Positions 35,010 through 45,168 of a DNA stretch of 64,000 bases are shown here, in pieces (position 1 is the first letter of the stretch; the number at the start of each line of letters is the position of its first letter). The notes below the pieces were generated by a model. That model was not told the origin of the DNA, made no database searches, and saw only the letters and a program-made list of their open reading frames with translations. The stretch is taken from positions 3,782,001-3,846,000 of the forward strand of contig JAHWDD010000005.1 in assembly GCA_023897205.1 (NCBI GenBank), written 5' to 3'. The DNA is from Exophiala sp. HKRS030. Lineage: Eukaryota; Ascomycota; Eurotiomycetes; Chaetothyriales; Herpotrichiellaceae. A program made the translations under genes and the position numbers.

Positions 35010-35652
35010 GCCTGTACGCCCGATTTGCGAGAAGATTTTTCGACCTGATGATCGAATGCCATGTCCAGATTGACGGCTGGCTAATGGCCGTCGAGAACAA
35101 GTCCTGTATTTGTGCGTCTTCATCATTTATTTTTCTTTCTTACGACGTAGGAGTTGGATGGAGTAATCTTCCCCATGCAAAATCCCATGCGAGCTTTCCA
35201 TGCATTGCCGCTTTTATGGCGCCTTGGCAGGAATTGTTTCTCTGGCTGAAATGCGCTGTTCTAAAGGTCGCCGCTATTGGCATGAAGTTGTTTCCACTCC
35301 CACCACACCACGCACGCCCCTCTCCTCGACGCTATTGAAAGACAAGAACTCTCGTTTCGCCATCCTGACTGGTGCGGCTGGTCAGTGCACAGCGCCATGC
35401 GATCTCGAACACGGGATGTCCTAGCCTACACGCTGGCAAGCTGTTACTGAGTTCAATTCGCCAGTCATCGACTCACCAGTTCTGCACGCCATGACCATCC
35501 TGCTGCGGCTCAGCGCCACAACAAATGGCCTACCGATTACCGAAATGTTTATCTCAGCTTCTCTTCCCAAACCTCTGCCTGAAGAACACTCCAAGACTTC
35601 CTTTATTCAGCATTGAGCATGTTGCTTAGACACTCGGTTCATCTTGTGTTCC
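35010..35652. other. Intergenic region downstream of permease
   Basis: 643 bases between two plus-strand genes: the permease 3' flank, then the promoter of the membrane protein. Pyrimidine-rich patches occur near 35560-35600. Nothing else seen. Confidence 0.4.
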
Positions 35653-37653
35653 ATGGAGAAGTTGAGCACATCGCCAGTGATCGATTCTGTACGATCACCT
35701 TTCAGCTTTCGTAACACTCTGACGCCCACCTCTCCCATCACTCCAAGCTCGACTCGGCCAGCCATCCGCCAGCCATATCGACATTCGGTTGCGCAGGGTT
35801 CGTTCGCTGCGTCTCGCACAGTCCGAGAGTTCAAGCCACAACGACAGCAATGGCGACTGTTCGTGCAAGGCTTTGGGCAATGGTTCATAACCCTCGTGCT
35901 TTGTGGACTACTGGCAGCGTGTCTGGGGTCCTTTGGCCGACTTCTGTGGATGACTGTACAACAGATCAAAGCATTCAACGCCTTGATCGTTCTTCTTTCT
36001 CTGTTCCTTGGCAATAATCTCACCAGCTCATTCAGAGAAATGGCACTGATGGTGCGTTGGAAAATTCTCGCGGCCAACTATCGCTCATTGAACGAGTTTG
36101 ACTTGGTCATGCATTGTGAAAGTCTTCGAAAGGTCTTCAAGCTAGCTTGCGTCGCCAAAACGCCAGGCCGGGCGTGGTTCTGGTTAAACAGAACTCAGTT
36201 TCTGTGTCTGAGTTGGATCGGAATCAATGTCATGTTGCAGGTCCTGGTTGCTTTATTGGGGTTGACCTACAACCTAGACACGTCACCCTTTCCATCAAGG
36301 AGGTTTGGTCAGATCAGTGTCGCCAATTACACTTTGATCCGCGACATATGGGGAGCCGAAACTCCAATCATCAGTGCTCAACTTGGCTCTGCCAACTCAT
36401 ATGGGATACAGGGCCAGGATTATCTATACGTCGACTTTCCCCCACCTGGACAAGGCGCCGTACCCAGTTACGGTAAACCAGGGACACCCACAATCTACGC
36501 CAACAAAGAATGGACTACCATGACTTACGTCTTTCAAGATTTGAACATTCAGACTCCGGATATCAGTCTTCTATCACATCGCAACGTCACCGTAAATGCA
36601 ACCTGTATATCACTTCCGATAGTACGAGGCGGCGATGGCAGCAGCAGCATTTTCACATATCTGGACGAAGGCAACCAAGAGCGGACACTCAACGTTGCAC
36701 GTGTCGGACCCGGAGCGATGACCTACATTGGCGTCCTTAACTCTACTTGTGGACCTCGCTGTTCCGAGGTGTGGGCACTGCAAAGTGCAAATGGTGACAC
36801 GATCCCAACACCAAGTTTTTACAAATGCAACAATACCATGACGCCGATGCTCGGCATCGAAGAATATTTAATTGGAAACGCCACAGAAGACATCTTCCAG
36901 ATCCCTGAACTTCAAGCTCGCATCTTCGCAGGCTGTATCGGCTGGACCGGCTTCAACTACACACCGGGAGACTCATATCAGTACGCCCGATACTCGATTG
37001 ATTCATGGTGGAGCCCCAGCGAGCCCACCACCACGGACCGCGTCGGCAAGAACATCATGGAGTACAGCATCGGCGCGGTAGCGGCGTTCGACTACAACGG
37101 CCCTCGCAGCAACGTATCCGGCTGGTTTCCCGTGCCAGCTCAAAACGTGGAGATTCAATGGCGCTGGTCCGCGACGATCCTCGGCGTCATCCCATTCGTG
37201 CATTTCATTGCCTTGATCGGCGTCATCATCTGGGGCGGCAACTCGGCCATTATTCGCGACGAGAGCTGTCTCAGCACGGCGAAGCTACTGGCTCCAATCG
37301 TGGCCAAACTGGGTGACAAAGGCTGTTTGCTCACGGGCGAGGAGATCGCGGTCGAATTGGCCAACCTGCGCGTCAAGTACGGCTGGAAGGAACCCGAGAG
37401 TCCACTGGTCTTTCGCAATGAGATTGATCCCTCCGTCGTCCGACATGTTGGCATTGTAGAGGAATTCGAGGGGTTTGGCATCCAGGGTCCGATGCCACCT
37501 GGCCGTTATGACGGGTGTGGTTACATCGCTGGGCATGAACATGAATTTGAGAAGGCTGAACATGGGTACCGAAATGATGGAGTTTCGGTCTTGCATCGTA
37601 GATCAACGAAGGATTCTCAAAAGTCAAGAGGCAAACGGTCCATGAGTATATGA
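35653..37653 (+). CDS. Fungal integral membrane protein of unknown function
   Basis: Single-exon protein of 666 aa. The ATG at 35653 (MEKLSTSPVID) is used; the frame extends a few codons upstream only through a TTG. The N-terminal 75 residues are Ser/Pro-rich and cytosolic-looking. Three or so membrane helices follow: WFITLVLCGLLAACLGSFGRL, LIVLLSLFLGNNLTSS and LCLSWIGINVMLQVLVALLGL (near residue 190). Next is a long extracytosolic region (about 215-510) with several N-glycosylation sequons (NVTVNATC, LNSTCGP, CNNTM, GNATED, FNYTPGD) and spaced cysteines. A last helix is SATILGVIPFVHFIALIGVII, with a cytosolic C-terminal tail of about 140 residues. I do not recognise a named domain. The pattern resembles lineage-specific Pezizomycotina membrane proteins of unknown role. 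Confidence 0.8.
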   Translation: MEKLSTSPVIDSVRSPFSFRNTLTPTSPITPSSTRPAIRQPYRHSVAQGSFAASRTVREFKPQRQQWRLFVQGFGQWFITLVLCGLLAACLGSFGRLLWMTVQQIKAFNALIVLLSLFLGNNLTSSFREMALMVRWKILAANYRSLNEFDLVMHCESLRKVFKLACVAKTPGRAWFWLNRTQFLCLSWIGINVMLQVLVALLGLTYNLDTSPFPSRRFGQISVANYTLIRDIWGAETPIISAQLGSANSYGIQGQDYLYVDFPPPGQGAVPSYGKPGTPTIYANKEWTTMTYVFQDLNIQTPDISLLSHRNVTVNATCISLPIVRGGDGSSSIFTYLDEGNQERTLNVARVGPGAMTYIGVLNSTCGPRCSEVWALQSANGDTIPTPSFYKCNNTMTPMLGIEEYLIGNATEDIFQIPELQARIFAGCIGWTGFNYTPGDSYQYARYSIDSWWSPSEPTTTDRVGKNIMEYSIGAVAAFDYNGPRSNVSGWFPVPAQNVEIQWRWSATILGVIPFVHFIALIGVIIWGGNSAIIRDESCLSTAKLLAPIVAKLGDKGCLLTGEEIAVELANLRVKYGWKEPESPLVFRNEIDPSVVRHVGIVEEFEGFGIQGPMPPGRYDGCGYIAGHEHEFEKAEHGYRNDGVSVLHRRSTKDSQKSRGKRSMSI

Positions 37654-38644
37654 TGAGGATGGACATCCACTTTCGCAAGCTCGACAGATCTAGTTAAGTC
37701 AGCGGGGAAAAATTGAGAGATTGGAGTCTCATGCTTCAAAAACTAATAGAACAACTGTTTGTATATGTAAACCTGGTTATTGTCCACGCTTCTACCATCC
37801 CCCTACTCTACTGCACCCCGCCTTGCACACAAAAGTCAGACCGGCTGACATCGATGAGATACTCTGCTACCATGTGGACCACGACGTTATTTATTATAAT
37901 TTCATCGCCAAAGACTAACTTCGACATAGTGAGCAGGCGGAGTGCATAAGAGTGAGGAATATTGGCCCGGTAGCCCTACGAGCTTGGTTTGCGGGAATCA
38001 CGTTCAGGCACTCTTGTCGCATTCGTTGACTACACTACTACGTTATACGATCGCCTCATAGAGATGCCGCTAGGAAAGGAGGTCTCGCACTGGAAGGCTG
38101 CCATGGGAGCGACAGTATTTTGCCATTATCGAGGCGATCGTAACCGCACTTGACGACTTCGTTAGAGGGCGTTATCGTTGCGTGGCTTTTGTAGGATGAT
38201 GTCAAGGAATGGTCTTATTCTCTGGGAATCATCCTCTACAACCCCTTCGTGTGGTATATATATGAAAGATCAGATTTTGTAATTTTGATTTTGAATTCTC
38301 AGTGGCTGTGATGATGGATGGTATCTTGGTCTCAATTGTCCGTATGCTGAATTCCACTTTTCTTACGCCGGTCATGAAATGGCAAGCTACGGCTTGCCAT
38401 GATTTCGATATTCTGGCGTTCCCTTATTCGCGTGAAGAGGACAATCAGTGCCATAGTCTTGGGTATCTTTCCGATCTTTGACCCTGCATCCCTTGTATGC
38501 CACGCCGATTGATGCTTGGATTCGACGAAAATCGAGTACCCTGAACAAACGCCAACTATTTCTCCCCGAACCATTTTCAATGCTGATACAAATTACATTC
38601 GCAACCCGAGATCATAGGCTTTTGACCTATTCAAGACATCATAG
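37654..38644. other. Convergent intergenic region
   Basis: 991 bases between convergent genes. AT-rich parts lie near 37890-37905 and 38250-38300 (TATATATATGAAAGATC). No supported gene. Confidence 0.4.
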
Positions 38645-41009
38645 TTAAGATGGTCCGCTATTCCCTCCATTTACTACAAGAGGGCCAGTCTTGGAGGATG
38701 CAGCATTATTTATGATGCTTTCAACATCGAATGTCGATGTGACTTGGGATGGCGGGGCTTTTTCGGTAGATGAGCTGGGGCTCCATACTTCTGCTGTAAA
38801 GAGTCCTCCTTGGGTTTGGGGACGATGAGTTGCTCGCGAAACTGCGAGGTGGCTGTGGCGATGTCCCAACCGACAGAGCATCAATGCCAAAAGGTTTGCT
38901 AATTGTGTTGATGCGACTCTGACTAGAAGGAGGAGATGGCTTTTTCCGACCATTACGACCACCTGTCCGGCTGTTCGCATTATTCGGTACGAAAGAGCGA
39001 GTTTGAGGGTTGAACAAAGATCGTGCAAAATTTCCAGGGAGGGGCGTCTGTTGGGTGTTGTAATTGTTGCTGGACGGATAGGTCTGTAGCGGCATATTGC
39101 CATAACCGTAGGTTTGAGAATTTGGCATGGTTGCAACATTCTGATAGTTAGCCCAGCTGCCCATATTTGGACTACCCTGTTGACCTTGTTGCGGATACTG
39201 TTGATACTGATTGTTGTTCCAACCTTGGCTGTGCTGCATGGTTGCATGTGCCTGTTGCGTATATGGCCCATTCAATTGATTTGACATCTGAGGAACGTTC
39301 TGCTGATAGTTATTGTTATTTTGTGAATAAGGAAAGTATCCTGAGGAGGAGACCGTCTGCGCCGATGACCATGAGTCCGAAGGACTAAATGCTTGAGGGC
39401 CATTAGAAGGAGGGTAACCAGGATAGCCATTGAAATGAATAGATGCTTCGTGACCAGGGAATGACTGGGTTGGAGTGGTCCCATAATTGATGTTGTGTCC
39501 GACTCCAAGTGGCGATTGATATGGGCCTTGGTAGCCTTGTTCGGGAAACTGGTGCTGATACTGGTGCGCACTGGGAATGTGTATTGGGTTGTAGCTTTGG
39601 ATGAAGGCTGATCTGGCTTCAAAACTATCGTCTTTTGGGGTCTTAGCTTTGCGCACCTTCCTCTTCCCACTCGACGAGCTAGAGCGAGACATGCTTGCAG
39701 AATTTTCTCCTGTAGAAGCACTTTCGCTAGGGGCTGTCTCCTGAGATTCTGGACCAAAAATCCTATCTCGAGCAGCTTTATACTGGGCTTCACGTTCTTC
39801 TCGAGTGAGCTTAGATTTATCCTTGTGTGGTGTTCCATCTGATGGAGACAGAACGCCCTCTTCGCTAGTTGTCTCTTGCCCAGCATCTGAGGTGGCTTTT
39901 GATGGTGCTGACGAGCTCGCAGCTGTGCTTCCTCCAACCGAGCCCTGTCTCAGCTCTAATCCGGCCCTGCGCAAGAGTTTTATATTCATTGCTGGCAGTG
40001 GTTGAGCTGGTCCAATTGGAATAGACGCGGCAAGATGATGCAGAGGTGTTGGCCTGAAAGGGGTTAGTTTGATTCTCTCAACGGCTTTTTCAATAACTTA
40101 CAGCGTGACCAGTGGAGTTTTGAAAAGTCTTACAGAAGTTCCATCTTCGTTGATGAGATGTGCAAGCATATAGTAGTCGGCCAATTTATGAGCAAGAAGC
40201 CTCATGTATGGATTTTGGGGTGGGAGGTCCAGAAAATCAGTCCGAGGGTTACTCATAAAAGCGAGAAGTTTCTCCTCTAGTTGCAATAGAGGCAGTCGAT
40301 CTTTCGGCGTTGCCAATGCATCGAGGAGCTTCTCGTCTGGGGCTATGGGTGGAGGGAGTGTTCTCTCCTGCAGCTCACTGGGAGTGTCACTCTCGTTTTC
40401 CGCCAAGGGTCTCTGTGGTGGGCTATCTTCCTGCAAAATGGGACTAACTGGGAGATCGCCGAACCTGGGAGGATTCGCTAACGTGAGGGTGTGGTAACGA
40501 CGAGGTGCTATAGTGACACCTGAGATTTTGGGTCGAAGCCGGAGGGAGGATGAGACTTCAGAACCACGAGGGGCGTTGGAAATTTCGTCATCATCCACGG
40601 CTCTGACGCTGGCGCTGTCGTCAGGACGGATGCTCTCCTTTTCGTCCATGGCAAAAGTTGTCACAGAAGCCATGCTCTTTGTGTCAAAGCTTTGCAGTTT
40701 GGTTGACGAATTTGACAGATGAGACTGGTCGTCTTCAAGAGATTCACCGCTCTCTGCTCTCTGAGACTCGCCGTTGACATTTTCCACCTCTTTCATCAAA
40801 GACAAGCCTTCGATGGCCGTTGCAACATAGTCGGACTGAGAGTACTGGTCAAGTCTCCCAAAACTCGGCTCGTTTGGCTTTGCAGGGCTTGTGGGAGTCT
40901 TGATAACAACGCCGGGGGTTAATTTTCGTGAATGAGTTGCATCGCCGGAGCGAGGCTTTTTTTCGTCGGAAGAGTTTTGATTGGATGTGGGAAAAGTAGG
41001 TGCACGCAT
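38645..41009 (-). CDS. R3H and SUZ domain protein, C-terminal frame uncertain
   Basis: Likely single-stranded nucleic-acid binding protein of the R3H-SUZ type (Encore/ARPP21-like), acting on mRNA. Exon 1 is 41009-40102. An intron follows at 40101-40054 (GTAAGT...TTTCAG), and exon 2 runs from 40053. A disordered Ser-rich N-terminus precedes the R3H region (residues about 235-305: LEEKLLAFMSNPRTDF, PYMRLLAHKLADYYMLAHL). Just after the join comes the SUZ motif (MNIKLLRRAGLELRQ, later LTREEREAQYKAARDRIFGP), then a long Gln/Asn/Ser/Tyr-rich low-complexity tail. The main frame ends at 38721, but a family-like ending (RPQTQGGLFTAEVWSP, FDVESIINNA, SKTGPLVVNG) lies in the next frame and stops at 38645. 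The switch needs either a small intron (for example 38956-38842, weak donor GTAATG) or an indel between about 38800 and 38960. Confidence 0.82.
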
Positions 41010-42497
41010 TGCTGCAACCTGGAGTAAGATTAGTCGGGAGGATCATTAGATGGGTGAGACGACCAGCTCAAACCTTTGCGAAAGATAACTTGGCCGGTAC
41101 TGAGCCAATCTGTGAAGAGGCCATGTTGTGCAAAGAGATTCGTCACGTCGTTACCAACAAGTGTGGACAAGGCTACCAAGCCGAGGAGTTGAAGGGAATG
41201 ATGAGTGAAGGGGCGAAGGGAGCCGCTTCTACTGTCTGAAGAACTTGTTCACACAAAGGACCGCTCATCAATAGAGCCTGCGCAGGTTAACCTAAATGGC
41301 TCCATGGATTCGATGAAGGTGACTCTGCAATCGTTTTTTGGTTGGCTAGGGAGATTGGCGATGAGGAATGCGCAAGGAAATTGACTAGGGTTCACGACTC
41401 CAGATGCATCGAGTCAGAAGGTTGTCTAGCGGTGAAAGAGTGATATTCAAGGTTGCGATACAGATCTGGGTGTCGCTGGTCGTTGAATAGGTTGGAAATT
41501 GGATGCAGGTTCGAGAGGTGAAGGTTTGCCCGCGTTGAAGGGGATTATGCAGCGATGAGGTCGATGGTCAGGGCTGACGCAAGCAGAGTCATGCGAAAAG
41601 TCCGACAGAGGTTCACGAGACTATCTCCCTCTGTACATTGCGCATGGTGACTTCAGGAGTGGCAGAGCATTGAGGCTTCGACAGAGGTGAAAAGGTAATG
41701 GTCAGTTGTCGTTGAAGCCGTGTGCCATGAGGCATTCCCAAAATCCTCTCGTCCTGCAGGTTGTACGCCAAGACCGTGGAGGATAGTATTTGCGGTCCCG
41801 CCTTGCCCAATCATGAAATGTCCGAGGTCTCCAATTTTGCTCCCGTGTGTGTCCCCTCAATCTCTTTTTTGCAGGGCCTGGGGCCTGCTCGGCGGGCACT
41901 GTTGGAGGTTTTTAAGGGTTCCTTAGGTGCTCTTATAGGCTATGAACCTACCCAAATACCTGAGTACCTGGACACCCAGTGACCAACTAAGGAATTGTCC
42001 CTGTGTACGTAATCTGATACTATCGTGCTAAGGCGAGGACACGAGGGGACTTGGAATACCAAAGCAAGAGGCAGAAGGTATGCGTCTGAGCCTCGTCCCT
42101 CCCGACAATATTCAGGCTTCAGCAAGATGTGTTAATCAAGTACCAGTTGCACAACATCTACAAAGACACCACCCTTCTCATTCTGCAACATCACCAACCG
42201 GGTCGCCTCTCGACCCTTCATTCTGTATCGACGCACTGCACAGCCCTCATCTCCAGCCCAACGACTTCCCATCAAAATTTTTACCCAGACTACCATCGCT
42301 CGGCGTTTGAGTGAAAGTAAATTGTCAGCCTGCCAGGTCCCACTCCGAATCATACAGGCGTGGCAGGGTGTCTTTCAGCGTCACGAAACGCCATCATATA
42401 TTGATAATCATTTCAACCTTGAAAGATTTCTCTTTTGCAAGGCTATCCGATACATCCTCCCATTAGTTTCAACATCGGGCTGTACTGCCAGTCAGCC
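41010..42497. other. Divergent intergenic region (R3H gene / zinc-knuckle gene)
   Basis: 1.49 kb between divergent starts. AGGT/TACCT words cluster at 41931-41970. Short open frames only; nothing recognised. Confidence 0.4.
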
Positions 42498-43502
42498 ATG
42501 AATCGATACCGCACCATGCCTGGCCTCGGCCCACAAAAGGCAAGCGCCAACACCGTCTGCCAGAAGTGCCTGAAGAAAGGTATGTTTCTTTGCTATTCAA
42601 ATGTGACTCTCTAACCCAGTTCTGCAGGTCATTATAGCTACGAGTGCAAAGCCAGCAATCAAGAAAGACCTTATATTTCTCGACCATCACGTACTCAACA
42701 ACTTTTAAACCCAAAGCTCAAGCCTAAATTAGCTAGCGATTCCCCCAATCATCTCTTGGACAGGTGAGTCCTTGTGATCCTTGCATGAAACCTCTGATTG
42801 ATGTATTAACTAAACTTTTGTAGCAAAGGAATTGCCGACAAACAATTAGCAGAAAGCGAAGCACGTCGGGCTGAGGCGTCCGCAAGCCAGATTGGACAAA
42901 GAGGACGAAGTCGAAGCCCTTCCCAACATTCTCTCTCAGATTCACGCTCGCAGTCCTTGGATTCCATCTCGACAATCTCGACCGATAAGAGCCGTTCGAG
43001 ATCTCACTCAATCTCACAGGATGTAGATGATCGCTATCTCACCAGCGGCCGAGCGAGTGGAAACCGGTCCAAGAGCCCCCCAGCTACTCGACGAGGCAAA
43101 CGGAAGCACCGCTCCAGGTCTAGCTCGAAGTCTCGATCTCCAGATCCATCACGCCACAGAGTGCCCGGCTCACACCGTAAGAGCCGTCGCCATCGCACAG
43201 TAAGCCCAATTGATCGTGGGCGACCGAGTTCTCTGCGCCGTGGCAGCCACCGAAGTCGGTCCAACAGCCCAAGCATGGACATCAGTCAGATCACCAAACA
43301 CCGAAGGTCTCTCGAGTCTGAGAACGACATTGGCGACTATCGAGCCTCTCACGATCGTGGACGGCCGCCACTTAACAGCCCACCTGATCACGGGAGAGAC
43401 CCTCTACGAGACCCTGGCGCACAGCCACAGCGATCAAGAAAAGAACGCAGTTTGAGTCCTTACAGCAAAAGGCTGGCCTTGACTCAAGCAATGAACATGT
43501 AG
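42498..43502 (+). CDS. CCHC zinc-knuckle protein with RS-rich tail (ZCCHC10-like)
   Basis: Small nuclear-type RNA-binding protein, probably linked to splicing. Exons are 42498-42579, 42628-42763 and 42824-43502, with introns of 48 and 60 nt (GTATGT, GTGAGT donors), giving 298 aa. The first splice join completes the zinc knuckle CQKCLKKGHYSYEC (Cys-x2-Cys-x4-His-x4-Cys), preceded by RYRTMPGLGPQKASANTV. Just after it comes the ZCCHC10-like segment ECKASNQERPYISRPSRTQQL. From about residue 85 the protein is rich in Arg/Ser dipeptides (SRSRSHS, KHRSRSSSKSRSPDPSRH, RSRSNSPS), like SR splicing factors. Within ascomycetes this arrangement is common. Precise role unknown. Confidence 0.88.
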
Positions 43503-43777
43503 CATATTGGTTTATCGGGATGCCTTGAATGAGGTTTGACTATGATTCTTGTGATATCCGGGGCTTATGGGAATGGATTTCTGCTTTCAATTCAGGGTTT
43601 TATGAGTTTCAACAGTACAGCACGGCGCTGGACGGTCTTTTTGTGTTATTGTTCTCTCTATAAATACATCAGCAGCTACATGACATAGGGTTGCCAACCA
43701 TGGCTACCTATGTGTAGGAAGTTCCGCCAATAAATTCGGTTTCCGATTGTGGTCCCAACCGGGCTCGATCGTCGTCG

Positions 43778-44041
43778 TTAGGTCTTGCTGATTGACCACT
43801 TGAAGTGAGCTGATGTTGCGCAGCGCAGACGATATAGCGTTGACTCTTTCACTAGATCGAAGCCAAACGAGTCGAAGGCTTGATGGTCAGACTCATCCTC
43901 ATCTCCTTCGCCCCAAGAGCCTTGGTCGCTCACCGGCGGAGGAACTGACAGCTTGTCAGGCTCTGTCGCGCGAGTCTCTGAGACAGACACGTCCTCGTAA
44001 GCATAATTGACGATTATCTCAGCGGAATAAGGACTCGCCAT
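43778..44041 (-). CDS. Possible small acidic protein
   Basis: Open frame of 87 codons from an ATG at 44041 (MASPYSAEIIVNYAYEDVSV), with an acidic middle (GEGDEDESD) and a C-terminus FGFDLVKESTLYRLRC. The frame is open further upstream only through GTG. It lies between the zinc-knuckle gene and cwf18, spaced as a gene could be. No family is recognised. It could also be the last exon of a spliced gene, or chance. Confidence 0.3.
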   Translation of the reverse strand: MASPYSAEIIVNYAYEDVSVSETRATEPDKLSVPPPVSDQGSWGEGDEDESDHQAFDSFGFDLVKESTLYRLRCATSAHFKWSISKT

Positions 44042-44233
44042 GTAATGTACATAGAACGCGGGCACTGAGTGTTTCTCAACTTAGGCTCCCCAACAGAATG
44101 GGATGCTGGGTTGAACGTTCTGATATGAGTCGTCATGAATCCTTGTGAAATTTTAGCGGATTACAGGCATCGGTAGAGGTATGCAGTCCTGATAGATGTG
44201 ATTTGTTGCGATGCTCTCCGAGGCAAAATGCCT

Positions 44234-44848
44234 TCAAGGAATCTGGTCTTCTTCCTCAAGTTCTGCGTCCTTTTCGTCCTCTTGTTCTCGAAGATGTATG
44301 CTTTCGACCAGGGTATTGCCTTCGATTCCGACCTCTTCGCCCTGCTCGCGGTCTTGCGAGTTTGAGCCTTTAGCAAGCGCTTCCTTCTTCGCCTTCTCTA
44401 TGCGTTCCCTCACCAACCTTGCCATGGCATTCTGAGTTCGGACATCTAGAATTTTCATCTTCTCGGCGAGATCTCTTTTCAAGTCCCAATTGGGTTTCTT
44501 AGGTTGCAATTTGAAGAGGTCAATGCCCTTCTCTGCTTCAAGCTCGTCCTTGGCCGCCTGCTCGCTAGTTTCTTGTGCTATCCGTTGCGCCTGCGCTTCA
44601 ACTGTTTCGACATTTTCAGAAGGATTACTCTCAAAGCCTAGTCTAGCTCCCTTTGTAGTTTTGTCGTAATTTCGGCCGGACAAGTAGATGTCAGTCTTGG
44701 AAGATTGTGTTCCAACTTTGCCATCCTCTTCTAATGGTGCGACGGTCCCCTCAGCACTTGGCTGCTTTCGCTTTAGAGAGGCAAGTTTTGCCAGACGGGC
44801 CTTGCGATCGACTGATGCCGCATCGAGGGTCGTGTGACTGGATGACAT
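44234..44848 (-). CDS. cwf18: Pre-mRNA splicing factor cwf18 (CCDC12 homologue)
   Basis: Component of the Prp19/NineTeen-associated spliceosome. The ATG at 44848 (MSSSHTTLDAASVDRKARLA) gives 204 aa; the frame stays open upstream to 45013, but that part looks like leader sequence. The cwf18 domain is clear: RKARLAKLASLKRKQ at the start, then DIYLSGRNYDKTTKGARLGF, and KKPNWDLKRDLAEKMKILDV followed by RTQNAMARLVRERIEKAKKE. The C-terminus is acidic (EEEDQIP). No intron. It shares a 320-base divergent promoter with the mitochondrial PPR-like gene. Confidence 0.92.
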   Translation of the reverse strand: MSSSHTTLDAASVDRKARLAKLASLKRKQPSAEGTVAPLEEDGKVGTQSSKTDIYLSGRNYDKTTKGARLGFESNPSENVETVEAQAQRIAQETSEQAAKDELEAEKGIDLFKLQPKKPNWDLKRDLAEKMKILDVRTQNAMARLVRERIEKAKKEALAKGSNSQDREQGEEVGIEGNTLVESIHLREQEDEKDAELEEEDQIP

Positions 44849-45168
44849 GTTCAGCCTCTGGTCGCATATACAAGACTCAGAGAAGAACGAATTGATCAAA
44901 GAATACAGCTGGAGAGTAATCGTGAACGACGAAAGTTCTCGCACCGTATGCAGTACGAAGTCCATGTTAGAGAAACTTTCGGCTAAAGGTCGGACAATTA
45001 CTCTCAGAATCAATCTTTACATTTCAACGGGTAGATCTTTGACGGGCACAATTTCAAACTCTTGACACTCCAAAGCATCTATCGAAAGCACATGGTATGC
45101 GCAAACTCTTCTTCTGGAGTCACTCGGCATTCCAACACTTGACTGGAGCCAAATGCCTGCATCTCTGA
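44849..45168. promoter_or_regulatory. 320-base divergent promoter (cwf18 / PPR-like gene)
   Basis: Short region between two divergent ATGs. Both transcripts must start here, so it probably works as a bidirectional promoter. No specific element can be named. Confidence 0.4.

Noticed and set aside
44849..45013. Longer cwf18 N-terminus from 45013
   Set aside because: The extra 55 codons are Phe/Leu/Cys-rich and unlike cwf18; MSSSHTTLDAASVDRKARLA is the expected kind of start.
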